Shown: positions 1-32,189 of the stretch, piece by piece
Layout of the letters: each line of letters opens with the position of its first letter
Position numbering within the stretch: the stretch's first letter is position 1
Origin: Macrotis lagotis
Lineage: Eukaryota > Chordata > Mammalia > Peramelemorphia > Peramelidae
Reading direction: 5' to 3'
DNA: 64,000 nucleotides
Assembly (NCBI RefSeq): GCF_037893015.1
Contig: NC_133658.1
Span: 139,419,822 to 139,483,821 of the forward strand
Made by a program: the position numbers and the translations under genes
The notes under the pieces: generated by a model
The model's input: the letters and a program-made list of their open reading frames with translations, nothing else
Database searches by the model: none
Told to the model about the DNA's origin: nothing

Positions 1-1795
1 AATTTACTTAACTGGTTGGAAAAGTTCAGGAAAATCTAAGAGCCAGCTGCCACAGTAGAAGTTTTTGTTATCTTCCCACAAAGAACTTGTTTTGTTCAGC
101 CAGCACCATGATATGAAAAATGGTCATAGCAAAAAAATATTTTTAGGTGCTGAGGGCCCATAGGAAATTCTTATTCAAAGACCATTGTCAAAAAGTAAAT
201 GCATGTCTGGGCCCAGTTTGATGTTTGAGGGCAGGTTGGAGCCCTTCTTTCCTGTCTGAACAGATATCCTTGGGAATAATCAGCTATAAAGTGTTATTCA
301 AGTAGCATGTATAAAGCAATGCTATGGATTCAGTCATTTTCCCAACTGACAGGGCCCTGCCCTATTAAGGACCAAATGAATAATTGAGGGGAAAGGAGAG
401 GAGGAGGCACTCTCTAGAAAATCCTGCCCTGGAACCCTGCTGTGCATATACTGTCTATCACCCTAGCATGTGAAAAGAGTAAATAACAGTTTCCTTTGAA
501 ATAGCCTGCAATTAGCATTGGGTGGCTCTGGCTGGAATTACATAGCCACAGTCTCGTGTTCATTTGACATCCTGTATAATTTGGTCAGTCAGCACTTGCA
601 GCTGGCCTGTTCCCCCCTTGACAAATATATATCACTTCAAACTGTGCCATAGGAAGATCAGTTAGTTGAGAGCCTGAGGGTGTTTAGCCAGAGGAGAAAT
701 TTAGGGATGCCATGATCATTGTTTTCCAGTATTTGAAGGACTGTCAGTAGGAATTAGGATTATACTTATTTTGTTTGGCCCCCAAGTATAGAACCAGGAA
801 CCCTGGGCAGAAGTTTGCAGGATAGCAGGTTTTAACTTAACATAAGAAGCAGCTTCCAAATTAGACCTGATCCACAAGTGCGGTGGGATGCTTGGGGAAG
901 GAGAGCATTCTCAATTACTATAAGCTTTCAAATAGAGACTGAATGATGACATGTCATTGGGGGGTAGGAAAGATGCCTCAAATCCTCTCTCTAGCAGGAA
1001 TCCTGAGAGTCTATGTTTAATGTGGGGTCTTCAGGATAAGAGAAGGATAAATCTGAATTCTACCCTAGGCTATCATTGGATTATACCTATCTCTGAAACC
1101 TACCCTTACTTTAGAGGCCAGTATAATATAGTTTCTGGACTCTGGGAAACATAAATATTGTCAAAGAATTTCCCTTCTGTTGCTTCTTAAATGACACTTC
1201 TTGGGGCCATTTAGGACAAGACTTTGGGGCAAAAGACAACAGAATTGGAGAGAGTCTAATAAACAAAAACTGGAGCGCTTTTGGATTAAGAATGGCATAC
1301 TATAGATGATGTGACAGTTTGGATCCCACGAGATCCAGTCAGTGAAACTGAAAGCTCAAGTTGAACAACTCTGGATCTGGTTATTTTGGCAAGAATAGAA
1401 ACTTATGTCCTGGGATTTTGATTTCTCATGTTCAGAGAATCTGCATTTGTTCCAGTGACTCCAAAAGACAGATTCAGATAAAAATATTTATAGAATAAAA
1501 CAAATACCTGCAAAGAGGTATACTAAACTCCTTCCCCAAGTATTTTCGATTTATCAAATTCTAATGATGTGTACCTTCTTGAGATTTTCTGTTAGAATTT
1601 ACTATACTGTCCCTTTTCCTTCCCCCTCCTTCAAATCAGATGAAAGTAGTTGCAAATTGAATTTGTTCCACTGGCGTTGGGACAAACCGGAGTAAGCAGT
1701 CATGTATGATGCAAGGTATGCATGTTGGTGAAGCACAACTGTAGTTTTTCTCCTGGGTCCTAACCATCACGTGTTTCCCTGTACCCCTTCTCTAG
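1..1795. other. 5' flank or first intron of ERLIN2
   Basis: No coding exon and no CpG island are visible here, so the ERLIN2 promoter and any non-coding first exon should lie upstream of the window. The stretch ends in a pyrimidine-rich tract and an AG at 1794-1795, which looks like the acceptor of the exon carrying the start codon. The 67-codon open frame at 951-1154 has no gene-like features. I recognise no young repeat in this piece. Confidence 0.6.
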
Positions 1796-1810
1796 GGTAA
1801 AAGCTTCCCA

Positions 1811-21322
<19,512 letters not shown>

Positions 21323-22383
21323 GCACATTTTCTATAGCCTTGAAGGACACCAAAAAGAAATCTTTCTATTTATTTTTCAAAGATGAAACAATATCCTTTC
21401 CCCATAACTTCCTTCTTTGGACTCTTCTAATACTGTGATGAAAGAAAAAGACTTAAACCCTCAACTTGCTTTGGGGGCTTGTGATTTGGAACTTCATACA
21501 GGTGGGTTAGAACTGACAAAATCTGAAAAATATTGGTTTATTTCTAAACCCTTTGACTTCAAGCTCCAGGTTTGGCCCCCTTTGAAGCTTGATTTAATTG
21601 GAGATGGTGTTGTTAAAGAGCAGGGAAAATTCAGGGTGTTTCTGCTTGGTGAATTGACTCTTCTATTTTATGGAGAAGTGTGGTCTAATTTTTTCACTCC
21701 TGCCTGCAAGGTAGGGGACTTTGGGATGAAGTCCAGCAACTGAGCAAAACATATGTTTCCAAGGCTTGCCAGTGGATTTATGGAAAAACATCTGCAGAAA
21801 GTCAATTTTTTTTTTTACTGGCATTTCTTTTATCACCTTTATGTATTGTTTTAGGGATATACTTTCTTTGAGCCCTTGTTTTAAAGAATATAATAATGGT
21901 GCTAGGTTTTGCAAGGTTTTCTTCATGTTCCTTGCCCTGCCCCAGGGTGTAGAGGCTGTGCAGAATCTGATTACATATTTCTAGGACCAATATGTGGTCA
22001 CTATGCAGGCTTCTGAAACTTTTTCTCCCTCTGAACATTCTGTGGATTTTTCCTAAACATATAAACTAGCCACACAAATATGCAAGCACCACCTTCTGGT
22101 TTTACTCAGCATTAAAAAGATAAAAACACTCACCAGCCGGTAAGGAAACCTCCCCCTCCCAAAGTGATATTTTTGCCTTGAAAAGAACAAAGGAGAAGCC
22201 CCTGTTATGGTGAACATAAAATGCCTCTGGTGTGGTGTTTTTGAGGATCTCTTCCCTAGGCTCATTTTTAATGCTGCTTTCATGGACAATTGAGTATCTT
22301 CCAGCTTACATGAGACAAGTCCATTCCTTAAGCATTGTGTTTTTATGTTTTGTTTTTAATTATAGAACTCACTTAAGTTCCTG

Positions 22384-22389
22384 AATAAA
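22384..22389 (+). terminator. candidate ERLIN2 poly(A) signal AATAAA
   Basis: Canonical hexamer 1.06 kb after the stop, followed within 45 bp by GT-rich sequence (GAGTGGTTTTG). It is the first canonical signal after the stop and so the leading candidate. Confidence 0.5.
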
Positions 22390-23215
22390 TAGATAGGATG
22401 TTATTAAATCTCCCAGAGTGGTTTTGAAAACAGAATTCAAAGTCACCTGCCCAGCATCTCTGAGACGAAACCCTGTACCAAGAGTTTCAAATGCAGAACA
22501 CTACTGTAAAATAGAATGCCACTTTGGAAAGTTTTGAACTATCTAGGGGTGATTCTGATTGCATTTAGAGAGACTTACTCGATAACTGAAATAAGGGATA
22601 ACAACCCCACCCCACCCCCAGCCAATGCGGTAAGGCCAACTTGCTCTAACTTGGGGGTAAGGGTAGTTTTTTGGAAATATTCAACCATTCTCTTCAGCCC
22701 TGGACTTCTTGGGTTATTCCCTGTTTCCCAGGGAATAAGGGCATGAATTACTCTGGCTTGCCTCTAGACCTCCTAACTAGACCCGTCCCTGAACAACTGA
22801 CTTGGTTGGTTGGGGAGAATTATGGACAGAGGGGATTTAGCTAGAGACTGTTGATCCCAAAAAAGGACATTCCTTGCTCCACAGAGCTTCAGACTTCAGA
22901 AGTTTGGAGAGGGAAAGGTCTGGGCATTATGGAGGTAATTGGCTCTTCTTATCTTAAGCCTTGTCTCCATTCTAAATCCTGGGACTACACTTTGCAAACC
23001 ACTGCCCAACCTGCCTCTTTAACCTGTCCAACCTCATGTGTTGTCCAAGAAGCAAAATTCACATGTAGCAATTAGGGTTGCCTTCTATGTGGTTCCTTGA
23101 AATTCCAGATTTAGACTGATTATATCCTTTTTTCAGTATCACTCCCCTGCCCCATTATAGCATCTCCTTCTTTAAAGAACTCTACGTTCGCTTCCTTTAG
23201 AATATTCAGAGACTC

Positions 23216-23497
23216 TTATGAGTCTGTAACCTCAAAAATGTGGGTATTCCCTTCAACTGCAGATCTAAGCTCATCTATGCCTGCCCATCTTCTGACTTCC
23301 TCTGGAAGTCTACGGACAGTTGATACCAATTTCTTGGCAAATTCCTCTTCAGTGATTTGTTTATAAGAGTCAATGTACCCCATGGAGGCAAATACTGTCT
23401 CTCTATTCCTAACTCTTGTTTCTTGGGTGTCAAACCATTTTGCGATTGATTGGCACTTTGCTTTGGGACTCACCCTCCAAGCTGTAGTTAATACCAT
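23216..23497 (-). other. unidentified antisense open frame, 93 codons
   Basis: This minus-strand frame starts MVLTTAWRVSPKAKCQ and contains KWFDTQETRVRNRETVF, SMGYIDSYKQITEEEFAKKL and VRRLPEEVRRWAGIDELRSA. The mix of acidic, basic and aromatic residues, predicted to be largely helical, is unlike the low-complexity translations of the surrounding UTR. I do not recognise the family. It has no obvious promoter or upstream exon that I can support. It may be a small gene, a fossil of a gene or mobile element, or chance. It lies antisense to the longer possible ERLIN2 3' UTR. Confidence 0.35.
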
Positions 23498-23872
23498 GGC
23501 TAAGATGGAAATGGGGTGCGGGGGGGTGGCAATCCTAGACCATCACGCTCACATTTTGAACCTGGGAGTCTCTAGTTCTAGCCTTCTGTGCCATCTTGTT
23601 CCTTGCACCAGCAACACTTTGACTTCAGGAAAATTATTCAAGCCGAAACCTGCTCTATAGCTCAACCCTGTCAGTGTTAATCCCACATTCACTTTAAATC
23701 TGTGAGTTTCTACTTTCACAGATCCAATGTGTGTTCCGTACTGGGATGAATATGGGAGAGCTGACCTATTGGTCTATTTTGGAGATGTGTTTTTCCATAT
23801 CTGTTTTGTAGCTCTTACTGAAAAACTTGTCCTTTAAACCATGTTTGAATTCTGAACATGGAAATAAAATAG

Positions 23873-23878
23873 TAGCTT
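23873..23878 (+). terminator. candidate distal ERLIN2 poly(A) signal AATAAA
   Basis: Second canonical hexamer, with another AATAAA about 20 bp further on at 23893. Use of this signal would give a 2.55-kb 3' UTR and would include the antisense frame at 23216-23497. Confidence 0.35.
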
Positions 23879-23885
23879 GCATTTG

Positions 23886-25194
23886 AACAGGCAATAAAGT
23901 CATGGCTGCTATTTACAGATTTCTTGGATAGCAAAATAAGTAACAATATTTTTAAAATTCAAAATTTTTGTAGGCTTTTCCAAAGTAATCAAGTATCCTT
24001 GATAAATGTTGCTTGCTCATTAAGATTTGCAACAGCTAATTCATCATTACCATTAACTTTCATTTTCTTTTTTAAAACACTAACAAGACTTGCAAGGAAG
24101 CCAAAGTTCTTCATTATTATTCTTATTATTATTATGTGAGGTGTCTGCTGTTGTGACATAAGAGGGCAGTCATAAAGTAAGGGGTCATCATCCCCATTGA
24201 TTCTAATGAAATGACCTTTTTTTAAGGAAGGAGAAGTTTATAATTAATATTACTACTTTATATTTGTTTAGCACCTTATTAGTTTTATGAAGCATTTTCA
24301 CATATATTATCCTACTCGAACCTCACATCAAATTACTGAGGTTTAAAGGGTGTAGGGTAGCGGTGGGTGGGGTGAATTAAAGGGGAATCAGAATTTCCAA
24401 CTTCATCAATTTGTGTTTGTATTCTGTTGAAAATATTGACCAAAAGAATCCCTTAGTAACAATGCCGTTTCAAAATAAGTAAACAGTATTTTTTTTAAAT
24501 GAATCTGGTGTTTTTCCTCAGGGTCTTGGCACTAAAACTGTTCTTCAGGATTTTCTGCTATTGGTGAATCTTAAACAATGAATGCTTTCTAGTCACAATG
24601 ACCGACTTAGCTCTTTGATTGCCATTTAGTATTAACCACAAAGCTTCACAATGTGTGCCTATATTTGGGCCCGTGGATATGCCCTGTCAACATCCTAACT
24701 CACCTCTTCTGGACTTCTAGGATTCCATTGATATCGCAAACTCCTTCCGTTTCTCTCTTCTACCTCTCCCGTCATTTCCTTTTAAATGAAGTGACAGACA
24801 GCCAACTAGTAGTCTGTTTCTTGTCCTTTTTTATGAGCAAGTGGTTTAATGTTCCATATGATTCTGTTTTCCAAAGGGCCCAGAAAAATAGGTGACCCTT
24901 TATGCAAGAGAAATTAGTGTGTGGTATTATTGATTCCATAGATGATGCAGCTAAATTTGATTGTATTACCTTGCTATCTGGAAGTGGGATTTTTGGGGGG
25001 ACCACATGGGGTCCTATATGAATGTAAACGGTCTTGGGTTTTGTTCATTCTTTCAATAAAAATGGGTTTTTGGTTTTTGTTGGCCTTTTTCAGGGGGCAT
25101 GGGGCATCTTTTTTTTTTGGAATATTTTGGAAATAACTGAAGTGATGCACTAATAGTGGGAGTAGATCAAAACCAGACATTAATATTTACCCAC
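23886..25194. other. intergenic, mostly unique sequence
   Basis: AT-rich sequence between ERLIN2 and the repeat-dense middle of the window. Only a short degraded MIR-like piece (about 24240-24345) is recognisable. No exon, RNA gene or CpG island is seen. Confidence 0.5.
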
Positions 25195-25360
25195 TAAGGT
25201 GACCCTGGGCCAGTCATTTAACCTCTGACTCTCAGTTTCCTAATCTGTAAAACAGGATTGATAATTTTGCACTACCTGCTAATCAGGGTGATTGTGAAGA
25301 AAGTACTTTGTGAAATTTAAAGCACTCCATGAATATGAACTGTTGTTATGTGGTTATTTA
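25195..25360 (+). repeat. MIR SINE remnant
   Basis: Forward MIR with CTCAGTTTCCTAATCTGTAA and a tail of AAAGTACTTTGTGAAATTTA followed by GAATATGAACTGTTG. Confidence 0.75.
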
Positions 25361-25454
25361 ATGGATGCATCATGATCCCACGCATGAGGGTTTAACCTTC
25401 ACCTGTGCAGGTTGACTTCTCATCCTATTTATTTTTCAAAACCTCTCTTTTTTA

Positions 25455-25607
25455 TTGGGGGGGGGTGGCAAAATAAGGGGGTTGGGCAAGTGACTTGCCC
25501 AAGGTCACACAGCTAGGTAATTATTAAGTTTCTGAAGTCAGATTTAAACTCAGGTCCTCCTGACTCCAGAGCCAGTGTTCTATCCACTGCACCACCTAGC
25601 TGCCCTA
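25455..25607 (-). repeat. marsupial tRNA-derived SINE
   Basis: Reverse copy with GACTTGCCCAAGGTCACACA, GGTCCTCCTGACTCCAGAG and the head complement CACCACCTAGCTGCCC. I found no clean target duplication, because the left edge lies in a poly-T/poly-G run. Confidence 0.85.
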
Positions 25608-26438
25608 AAGTCTTTCTGAAGAAACTTCACAAAGCATGCAACTATCACACTGATCAGCTTCTTCTTAATCTTCATATTGATGATTGATTAAAAAAAGACT
25701 ATAGATGATTTTTCATTTTTTAAACCATGAACATTAAACATTTCTAGATGACAAAGAACAGGAAAGAAATTCTATAAGAAACAATTACTTGGGGAAAAGT
25801 ACATATTAAGTTTTAACAAGGTTAAACCAAATTTATCATTTATATCCCCTTCTATACTTTTTCCTTTCTGTACATTTTTAAAGTTTTATTGATAATTTTT
25901 TCCTGTTGCATACATTGATTTTATATAGAAAGCTGTACCCATTATATCAATTTGAATAACACCATATACATGATGAATTATATTAATTCCTAGCATAATC
26001 CAGTCCATTCCTCATTTTTCCTGATACTGCCATGAAACCAAAAGGAACAACCCTCTCTGAAGTGAAGTTTTATATAGTTGAATAGGAAAGTGTTTTAAGT
26101 CTTTAAAACATTAAAATCTATTACTTCTAAGTTTTGGAATTTTTAAAAAACTACTATAGTAGTAAATATTATGAGACTAGAAACTCAAAAATAGAAGTTA
26201 GTAGAAACACCTTGTTTCTAAAGAATAACAAACGATGTTTAAAGTTATCACTTCAGTTTTAGAGTATTGAGTTTTAAGGAATAACGTGACTGAATGTATA
26301 CCAAACATGCTATGATTATTTGAGAGCTGATTATTAGATATTAAATCTTCCTTATATTAAAACAAATTATGTTTACTGGTTATTGTTTCAGAATTATCTT
26401 CTATATTTATCTACATTAGACCAATAAGAATTTTTCTT

Positions 26439-26593
26439 GGGGTGGCTAGGTGGTGCAGTGGATAAAGCACCTGCCCTGGAGTCAGGAGTGCCTGAGTTCA
26501 GGTCCGGTCTCAGACACTTAGTGATTGCCTAGCTGTGTGGCCTTGGGCAAGCCACTTAACCCCATTTGCCTTGCAAAAACCTAAAAAAAAAAA
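26439..26593 (+). repeat. marsupial tRNA-derived SINE, full length
   Basis: GGGTGGCTAGGTGGTGCAGT head through an A tail. A perfect 13-bp target duplication AAGAATTTTTCTT lies at 26426-26438 and 26594-26606. Confidence 0.93.
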
Positions 26594-27324
26594 AAGAATT
26601 TTTCTTCTGTCACACTGTTAAGAGGGGGTGGGAACAAAGGGCTCTATCCAGTGTAACTAGCAATACCACTCTCTGGAGCCTATAAACAGCAGATTGACTT
26701 GCTTTTTCTTTAGTTGCCCAGTATTCTAGAGAATAATTTGTTTTAAAGGTAAGAGCACAAAATATAGAGCTATACGTAGCTGCTGATCTCAGCCACAGAG
26801 TGCCCAAAGAAAAAACCATTTTAGCCTCATTTTTCCTTTTCCAAAAAATAGCTCATCGTAGGAGCTATTTTCCCATGTGATCTGTTTCAAGTAACCACAT
26901 TTTCAAAACTAAAACTGCTCTGCTATTTTAATATGCAGAGCATATTTTTTAATTCTACACTACTTAATTGGATGAAACAGACAGGACAAAGTTAATTCAA
27001 GCCAAATTCAGTCAGCCCTACTTAGGAAGATATTTTAGGAACTACCCAAAATTATCTCCCACTTCAAAATATTAGTATAGGAGCAGACTCCATCTTCTCC
27101 ATGATTATTTTAAAAAATTTTTCTCCTACCTACACCTCCCAATAATCTCTAGAAAGAATGACAAATTAAGGGGGGGGGGGGGAACGTGCTGCTATTTTAA
27201 CTTAAAGGAAATGGGGTTTTTATCTTTTTTTTTTCCTTTGGCGCTTATTAAAGGAAAAAACTCTTCTTTTGATGAAATTCTCAGGCCAACTTGAAATTTT
27301 AGGAAGTTTCTCTTAAACTCTATT

Positions 27325-27490
27325 TTTGTTGTTCATTTGTTTTGTGTCTGATTCTTCATGACACCATTTGGGGTTTTCTTAGAAAAGATACTAGAATGAT
27401 TAGCTATTTCCTTCTCCAGTTCATTTTACAGATGAGGAAATTGAGAGAAACAGTTAAATGTAACTTGCCCAGCATCACACAGAATCTAAG
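27325..27490 (-). repeat. second marsupial SINE type
   Basis: Reverse copy with TTTGTTGTTCATTTGTTTTG, CATTTGGGGTTTTCTTAGAA and CCTTCTCCAGTTCATTTTAC. Confidence 0.65.
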
Positions 27491-28634
27491 ATAAAAAAAC
27501 TAAGTCCTAAAAATTAACATGACAGTTGGTTTTAAAAGCATTATTCTTTATGAAGTTCTTCATATCCAGGTCATTTTACCCATGGAAATTTTTCTTAATC
27601 CTTGAACTCTTATATGCATCCCATATACTCTGCTTTACTTAAAAAAAAAAAAAAAAACACCTGACAACACTAATGGAAGGGAAAATAATCTACTTAACTG
27701 CACTAGTTCCTAGTAAAGGGACATAAAGGACAGATGAAATTAATTTTCATAGCAAAAAGAGTTAAGATTTGGACTGGTCATTTTTTTCTAAAAATTCTCA
27801 CAATTAGCATTTTCTTTATTCACAAAATAGCCAATTCTCTGAGAACTAAATAAATTTATTTACTTACTCATCTATAAATTTGTCATTGAAAAGAATGAGC
27901 AGCTGTCTCAGCTGAGTCTTTTGCTTTCCAGTATTTCTCAAATCTATATTATACCCCTCCTTACCAAATCAGTAAAGCCAATTTTAAATGAAAAGAAAAG
28001 GTGTTAGCAACTGGAAACTTAATAATCTTCAAAAGGTATTAATAGCTTGGTGCTTACTATATGATTTATCAACAGATAATTAAATCATCAGTTAACTTTG
28101 AAATTAAATATATACATGAAATATTTTAAAACATCCATAAAGATCAAAGAGAAAGGGGGAGAAATACAAAATGATCATCTTTTCCCTACTTCACCCAATA
28201 TAAATATTCTTTTCTTTTTTTTAAAATATTCTTTTCTCATAAATTCAAGTTCAGCATTTCAGTGGTTGGAGCTTGCTCTAGTTTAAGTGCATTCGAATTA
28301 TACTCTTAAGATTTTACTTCCGGATTTTAATGTAATTCCTCTTGTTGTATTGGTTGTCTAACTAAGTCCTGAGGAGCAACTCTTGCCCTGAAGAGTAAGG
28401 GGGGGGGGGGGGATAGTATTCTTAATTTCTAAGCTGACAACAACTTTATATGCCTGCCTCCTGGCTTCAATTGTTGGCTCTTTCATTTTGTGAAACTGAT
28501 CCCCCACACCATCATAGATGCCTCTTGGACCACACTGATGGTACTGTTTTATTCACACTCTACCGCAGAACCTTTCAGCTGAGAGTAAACACAAACAGGC
28601 ATAAAGGATAATGATGCAGTATCTCATCTTGTAA
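27491..28634. other. intergenic, AT-rich, no gene seen
   Basis: Very AT-rich sequence with homopolymer runs (poly-A near 27642, poly-G near 28401). No exon or confident repeat family is recognised, and the 62-codon frame at 28098-28286 looks like chance. Confidence 0.5.
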
Positions 28635-28800
28635 TTGTTGTTCAGTTGTATCTGACTCTTTGTGACCCTTCTACCACAGCACAACAGGTCTACTATCTCC
28701 CCAAGTCTGTCCTCACTCAGTGTTTTTAATACTGTCCATGACATTTTCTTGGCAAAGATGCTGGAGTGGTTTGCCATTTCTTTCTCTGATGAACCACCTT
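28635..28800 (-). repeat. second marsupial SINE type
   Basis: Starts TTGTTGTTCAGTTGTATCTG and contains TTTTCTTGGCAAAGATGCTG and GAGTGGTTTGCCATTTCTTT, all on the reverse strand. Confidence 0.75.
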
Positions 28801-29049
28801 TTGTCAGAACTCTCCACTATGACCTGTCCATTTTGGTTAACCTATATTGACATTTTTTTTAAAAATCACTACCCACTAAATTCCTGGCCCTAAATAGAAG
28901 CCCTGCTATGTAACAAATTGGAATAATCAAGATAAGCATCTTGGTCAAATCTAGTGAAAAGGTAATTGTTTTAAAAGCAGAAGGGCGGGGGTAGTCATTT
29001 CCTGGTAAGTTAATTAGGAAGAGATCACTACTATTCAAATTCAGGCCTA

Positions 29050-29580
29050 ATATCTTGTCTGATAAATAATAATAGCTAACATCAGTATAGTGCTTATTGT
29101 GGGTCAGTTGGGACAACTAGATGGCTCAGTGGATGAAGCACTAGACTTTGAACAAGAAGACTCAACTTCATGAGTTCAAAGCTACCCTCAGACACTTCTT
29201 AGCTGTGTAACCCTAAGCAGGTCACTACTCTTTTTGCCTTAGTTTCCTCATCTATAAAATGAACTGGAGCAGAAAATAGCAAATCACTCCAGTAATTACT
29301 GAAGAAAAATATACTAGGCCCAATGCTAAGTACTATACAATTATCTCATTTAATCCTCACAGCAATCCTGAAAGCTAAGTATTATTATTATTATCTCCAT
29401 TTTACAATTGAGGAAACTGAGGCACACTAAGATTTTTTTTATTTATATATATATATATGTATGTATATATATGTATATATATGTATATAACTTGCCAGGA
29501 ATCACACAGCTAGGAAGCATCTGAGGCTGGATTTGAACTCAGGTCTTTTGGACTACAGGTCCAGTGCTTTATGCACTGCC
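29050..29580 (-). repeat. MIR split by a SINE insertion
   Basis: The MIR 3' part (AATAATAGCTAACATCAGTA) lies at 29065-29104 and the rest resumes near 29325 (CAATGCTAAGTACTATACAA, then GAGGAAACTGAGGCACAC). Between them sits a forward SINE at about 29105-29315. An AT microsatellite (about 29443-29488) lies inside the right half. Confidence 0.7.
29105..29315 (+). repeat. second marsupial SINE type inside a MIR
   Basis: Forward copy with GGGACAACTAGATGGCTCAG, CTTCTTAGCTGTGTAACCC, TTTCCTCATCTATAAAATGA and CAAATCACTCCAGTAATTAC. Confidence 0.75.
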
Positions 29581-29589
29581 ATCTGATGG

Positions 29590-30860
29590 ATGATCCAATG
29601 ATTTAGGAATGACTGTACCTTCTATGAGCAAGGCTCAATACCAAAAGATTGGAAGGATTTTGGAATAAAAAGAAACCATAGGCCCCTGTTAGTTCATATT
29701 CTAAGCATGCTAGATATTTTCAGGCATAAGTAGATAAGTCATTTCAACAACAGAGCAACAGGAAATTGACTGACTTGACTCTGGAAACCTCTACTAAATC
29801 CACCCCCAGAGAGGGTCAGTTGTTTCCCAAACCATTTTCTGTGATACAGAAAAGGAAATCATGGTCCTGGCTGAGTTGGGAATCAGCTGTATAAATAATC
29901 TGATGGTATGAAATTTTAAACTGATAAGGCACAGTTTTATATTCATCCCTACATGTCACAAAATGATAATATAAATAATCCTAGAGGGGGAAAAAAATCA
30001 CAAAACAGGTTTTTTTGTAAGAATTCTTGAAAACATAGGGTATATATATATATATGGTGTGACAAGTTGGACATAGAACAGTATAAAATCAGTATGCTAA
30101 TCTAATCTCTTAGGGCAGGCTAACAGACTTTAAGGATTAAGAGGAAATGATTGTCACCAATCTCAAACTTTAGCTATGCTTTTACTGTTGTCCAGTATAA
30201 TATAATAAACAGCAAACTGAGAAAATAAGATATGGAAAACACATAATATTAGATGAGTGCATGCAGCTTGTATTTTTACTTTTAAAAAGTTTTACTTTTC
30301 AACCCTTTAATCATCTCAGTGTTTCTTCGCTTCACTGTGCTAAACACAGTGACTTTATTTGATAACTTTTTGGACAAAGCTCTAATTTACAACTCCTTTG
30401 AATCCCGTCTTCTAAGATTCAGGGACAATCTTCAACTGAAGACAATTAGCATATTCTTTTCTAAAGGCAGAGATAAAGTCCTTTAAAAAGGAACCCTCTG
30501 AAATACCTTTTCTTTTTCTAGGCAGGTAATATTGATAATCATTGTTCAGTTGTGATATGTACCTACGAAATTTCCTGTTCTTTGCCACCCAAAGCTGCTA
30601 AAAAGAATTGTTTATGCATAGGATCTTTTCCATTTTAATTTCCTTGGGGTATGGGCCTAAAAGTGGTATTCATGGTTTAAAGAGTATGCATAATTTAGTA
30701 ACTTTGGGAATAATTCCAAATTGCTGAAAAAACAGATTTTAAAGGATAGGTAGGAACCCACATGACCTAAAACTTCACAGAAATTATCCTAGAAGGAATT
30801 GGAACCTCTCCCTAATGAAATTCTTTGGGGAGTTTTTTATGTTTATTTGTTTTTTGCGAG
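29590..30860. other. intergenic, AT-rich, no gene seen
   Basis: No exon, RNA gene or clear repeat family is recognised in this stretch beyond a short (AT)n run near 30042. Confidence 0.45.
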
Positions 30861-30862
30861 CC

Positions 30863-30940
30863 AATGGGGTTACACAGCTAAGTAGTTATTAAGTGTCTGA
30901 GGTCAAATTTGAACTCAGGTCCTCTTGACTTGCTGCTCCC
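30863..30940 (-). repeat. marsupial tRNA-derived SINE, partial
   Basis: A reverse fragment covers TTACACAGCTAAGTAGTTAT through AACTCAGGTCCTCTTGACT; the tRNA-like head is missing. Confidence 0.7.
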
Positions 30941-31559
30941 TTAGTGAAATTAAGAGACAATTCAAATGAGGCAGAAGAGGGAGACTTGTTTGAAGATGTA
31001 GAAATATATCAAACTCGTCTCCTAACTTGGATTTCAAAAGACAAGTGTGAAGGATTAATATATATATATATATATATGACACTTTCCTGCATGAATAGTG
31101 TCAGCCATGCCAAAGCTCAGAATTAGCCCAAGGCTGTCAACAAATGTTGAGTTAAACAAAAGGAGATGTTTGTAGTCATATTGAGAAGAGAACCAGAGAA
31201 GGGATAGAACTGCTTCTTAGAATGAATAAGATGATGTTAATGGACTATGAGAGAAAACAACTATTTAAATTTTATTTTACATCTCTTCTCTGACAATGAA
31301 AGGAGAAAAAAAGCAAAATTACTAATAAAGTGTTTAAACCCAAGAAAAGTAAAGAGAAGCACCTACCTGCTCTTGCTAAGTTTCAAGGTCCAGGCAAACT
31401 ATTGCATACTGAAATAAATGACTAAAGTGAAACTGAACAAAAAAATTATCCAGAATGAAAAATATATATATACAGAACTGGAAAAAGTCAAGCTGATGTT
31501 TAACAAAAGGAAGAAAGTAAAGTCTCCAAACTGAAATTAATTCCTAAGGATTTGCATGA

Positions 31560-31742
31560 ACCAATGCTGAGCAAGATGAGTAGAACCAGAACATTGTACA
31601 CCCTAACAGCAACATGAGGGTGATGTATCAAACTTAATGGACTTGCTCATTCCATCAGCACAACAATCAGGCATAATTTTGGGATATCTGTGATGGTGAA
31701 TACCATCTGTATCCAGAGAAAGAACTGTGGAGTTTAAACAAA
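31560..31742 (+). repeat. L1 3' UTR fragment
   Basis: Forward text (CATTCCATCAGCACAACAAT, GAATACCATCTGTATCCAGA, GAACTGTGGAGTTTAAACAA) shared with 40190-40330 and, reversed, with 36590-36720 and 42640-42770. Confidence 0.75.
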
Positions 31743-31744
31743 GA

Positions 31745-32185
31745 CCAAGGCTGAAAAGGTGGGAGAAAGCTAGGTTGTTAAGGACTTTGGTCCAGGAGGC
31801 AACAAGGAGCCCCTGGAGTTTACTGAGGAGGGGAGTGGCATGACCAGACCTGTGTTCTAGAAAATCACTTTTAGTGGCTGAATGGAGTATGGACTGGAGT
31901 GAAAGACTAGAGAGGGGCAAGCTATCAGTCAGCTATTCCGGCAATCCAAGCATGAGCTAATGAGAGCCTGCATGGGATGGAAGAGAAAGGTGTTGCAAAG
32001 GTGAATATCAACAGACCTTGACAATGGATAGGTAATAAGAGAGGAGAAATAGATTTCAGGATGTGTTCTTAGGTTGAGAGAAAGAAGAATGGCATAGTAG
32101 AACAGGGTAGGAGTTGAAAGAGAAAGATAATGAGTCCTCTTGAACATACTGAGTTTTAGATGTCTACTGGACATCCAGTTCAAGA
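31745..32185 (+). repeat. old interspersed repeat, left part
   Basis: Purine-rich text in a fixed order (AGGACTTTGGTCCAGGAGGC, GTGGCATGACCAGACCTGTG, then a CAATCCAAGCATGAG stretch). It shares blocks with 6410-6680 and 12380-12690. The apparent continuation of the same family is at 33130-33440. Confidence 0.5.
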
Positions 32186-32189
32186 TTTC

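Larger units (their letters stand above)
21323..23885 (+). other. ERLIN2: ERLIN2 3' UTR and immediate 3' flank
   Basis: This sequence follows the stop codon and contains no recognised young repeat. Candidate AATAAA signals lie at 22384-22389 (about 1.06 kb of UTR) and 23873-23878. Which one is used cannot be decided from sequence. An antisense open frame with protein-like composition sits at 23216-23497 and is listed separately. Confidence 0.55.

Noticed and set aside
25052-25057. AATAAA at about 25053 as ERLIN2 poly(A) signal
   Set aside because: Nearly 3.7 kb after the stop with several better placed canonical signals before it.
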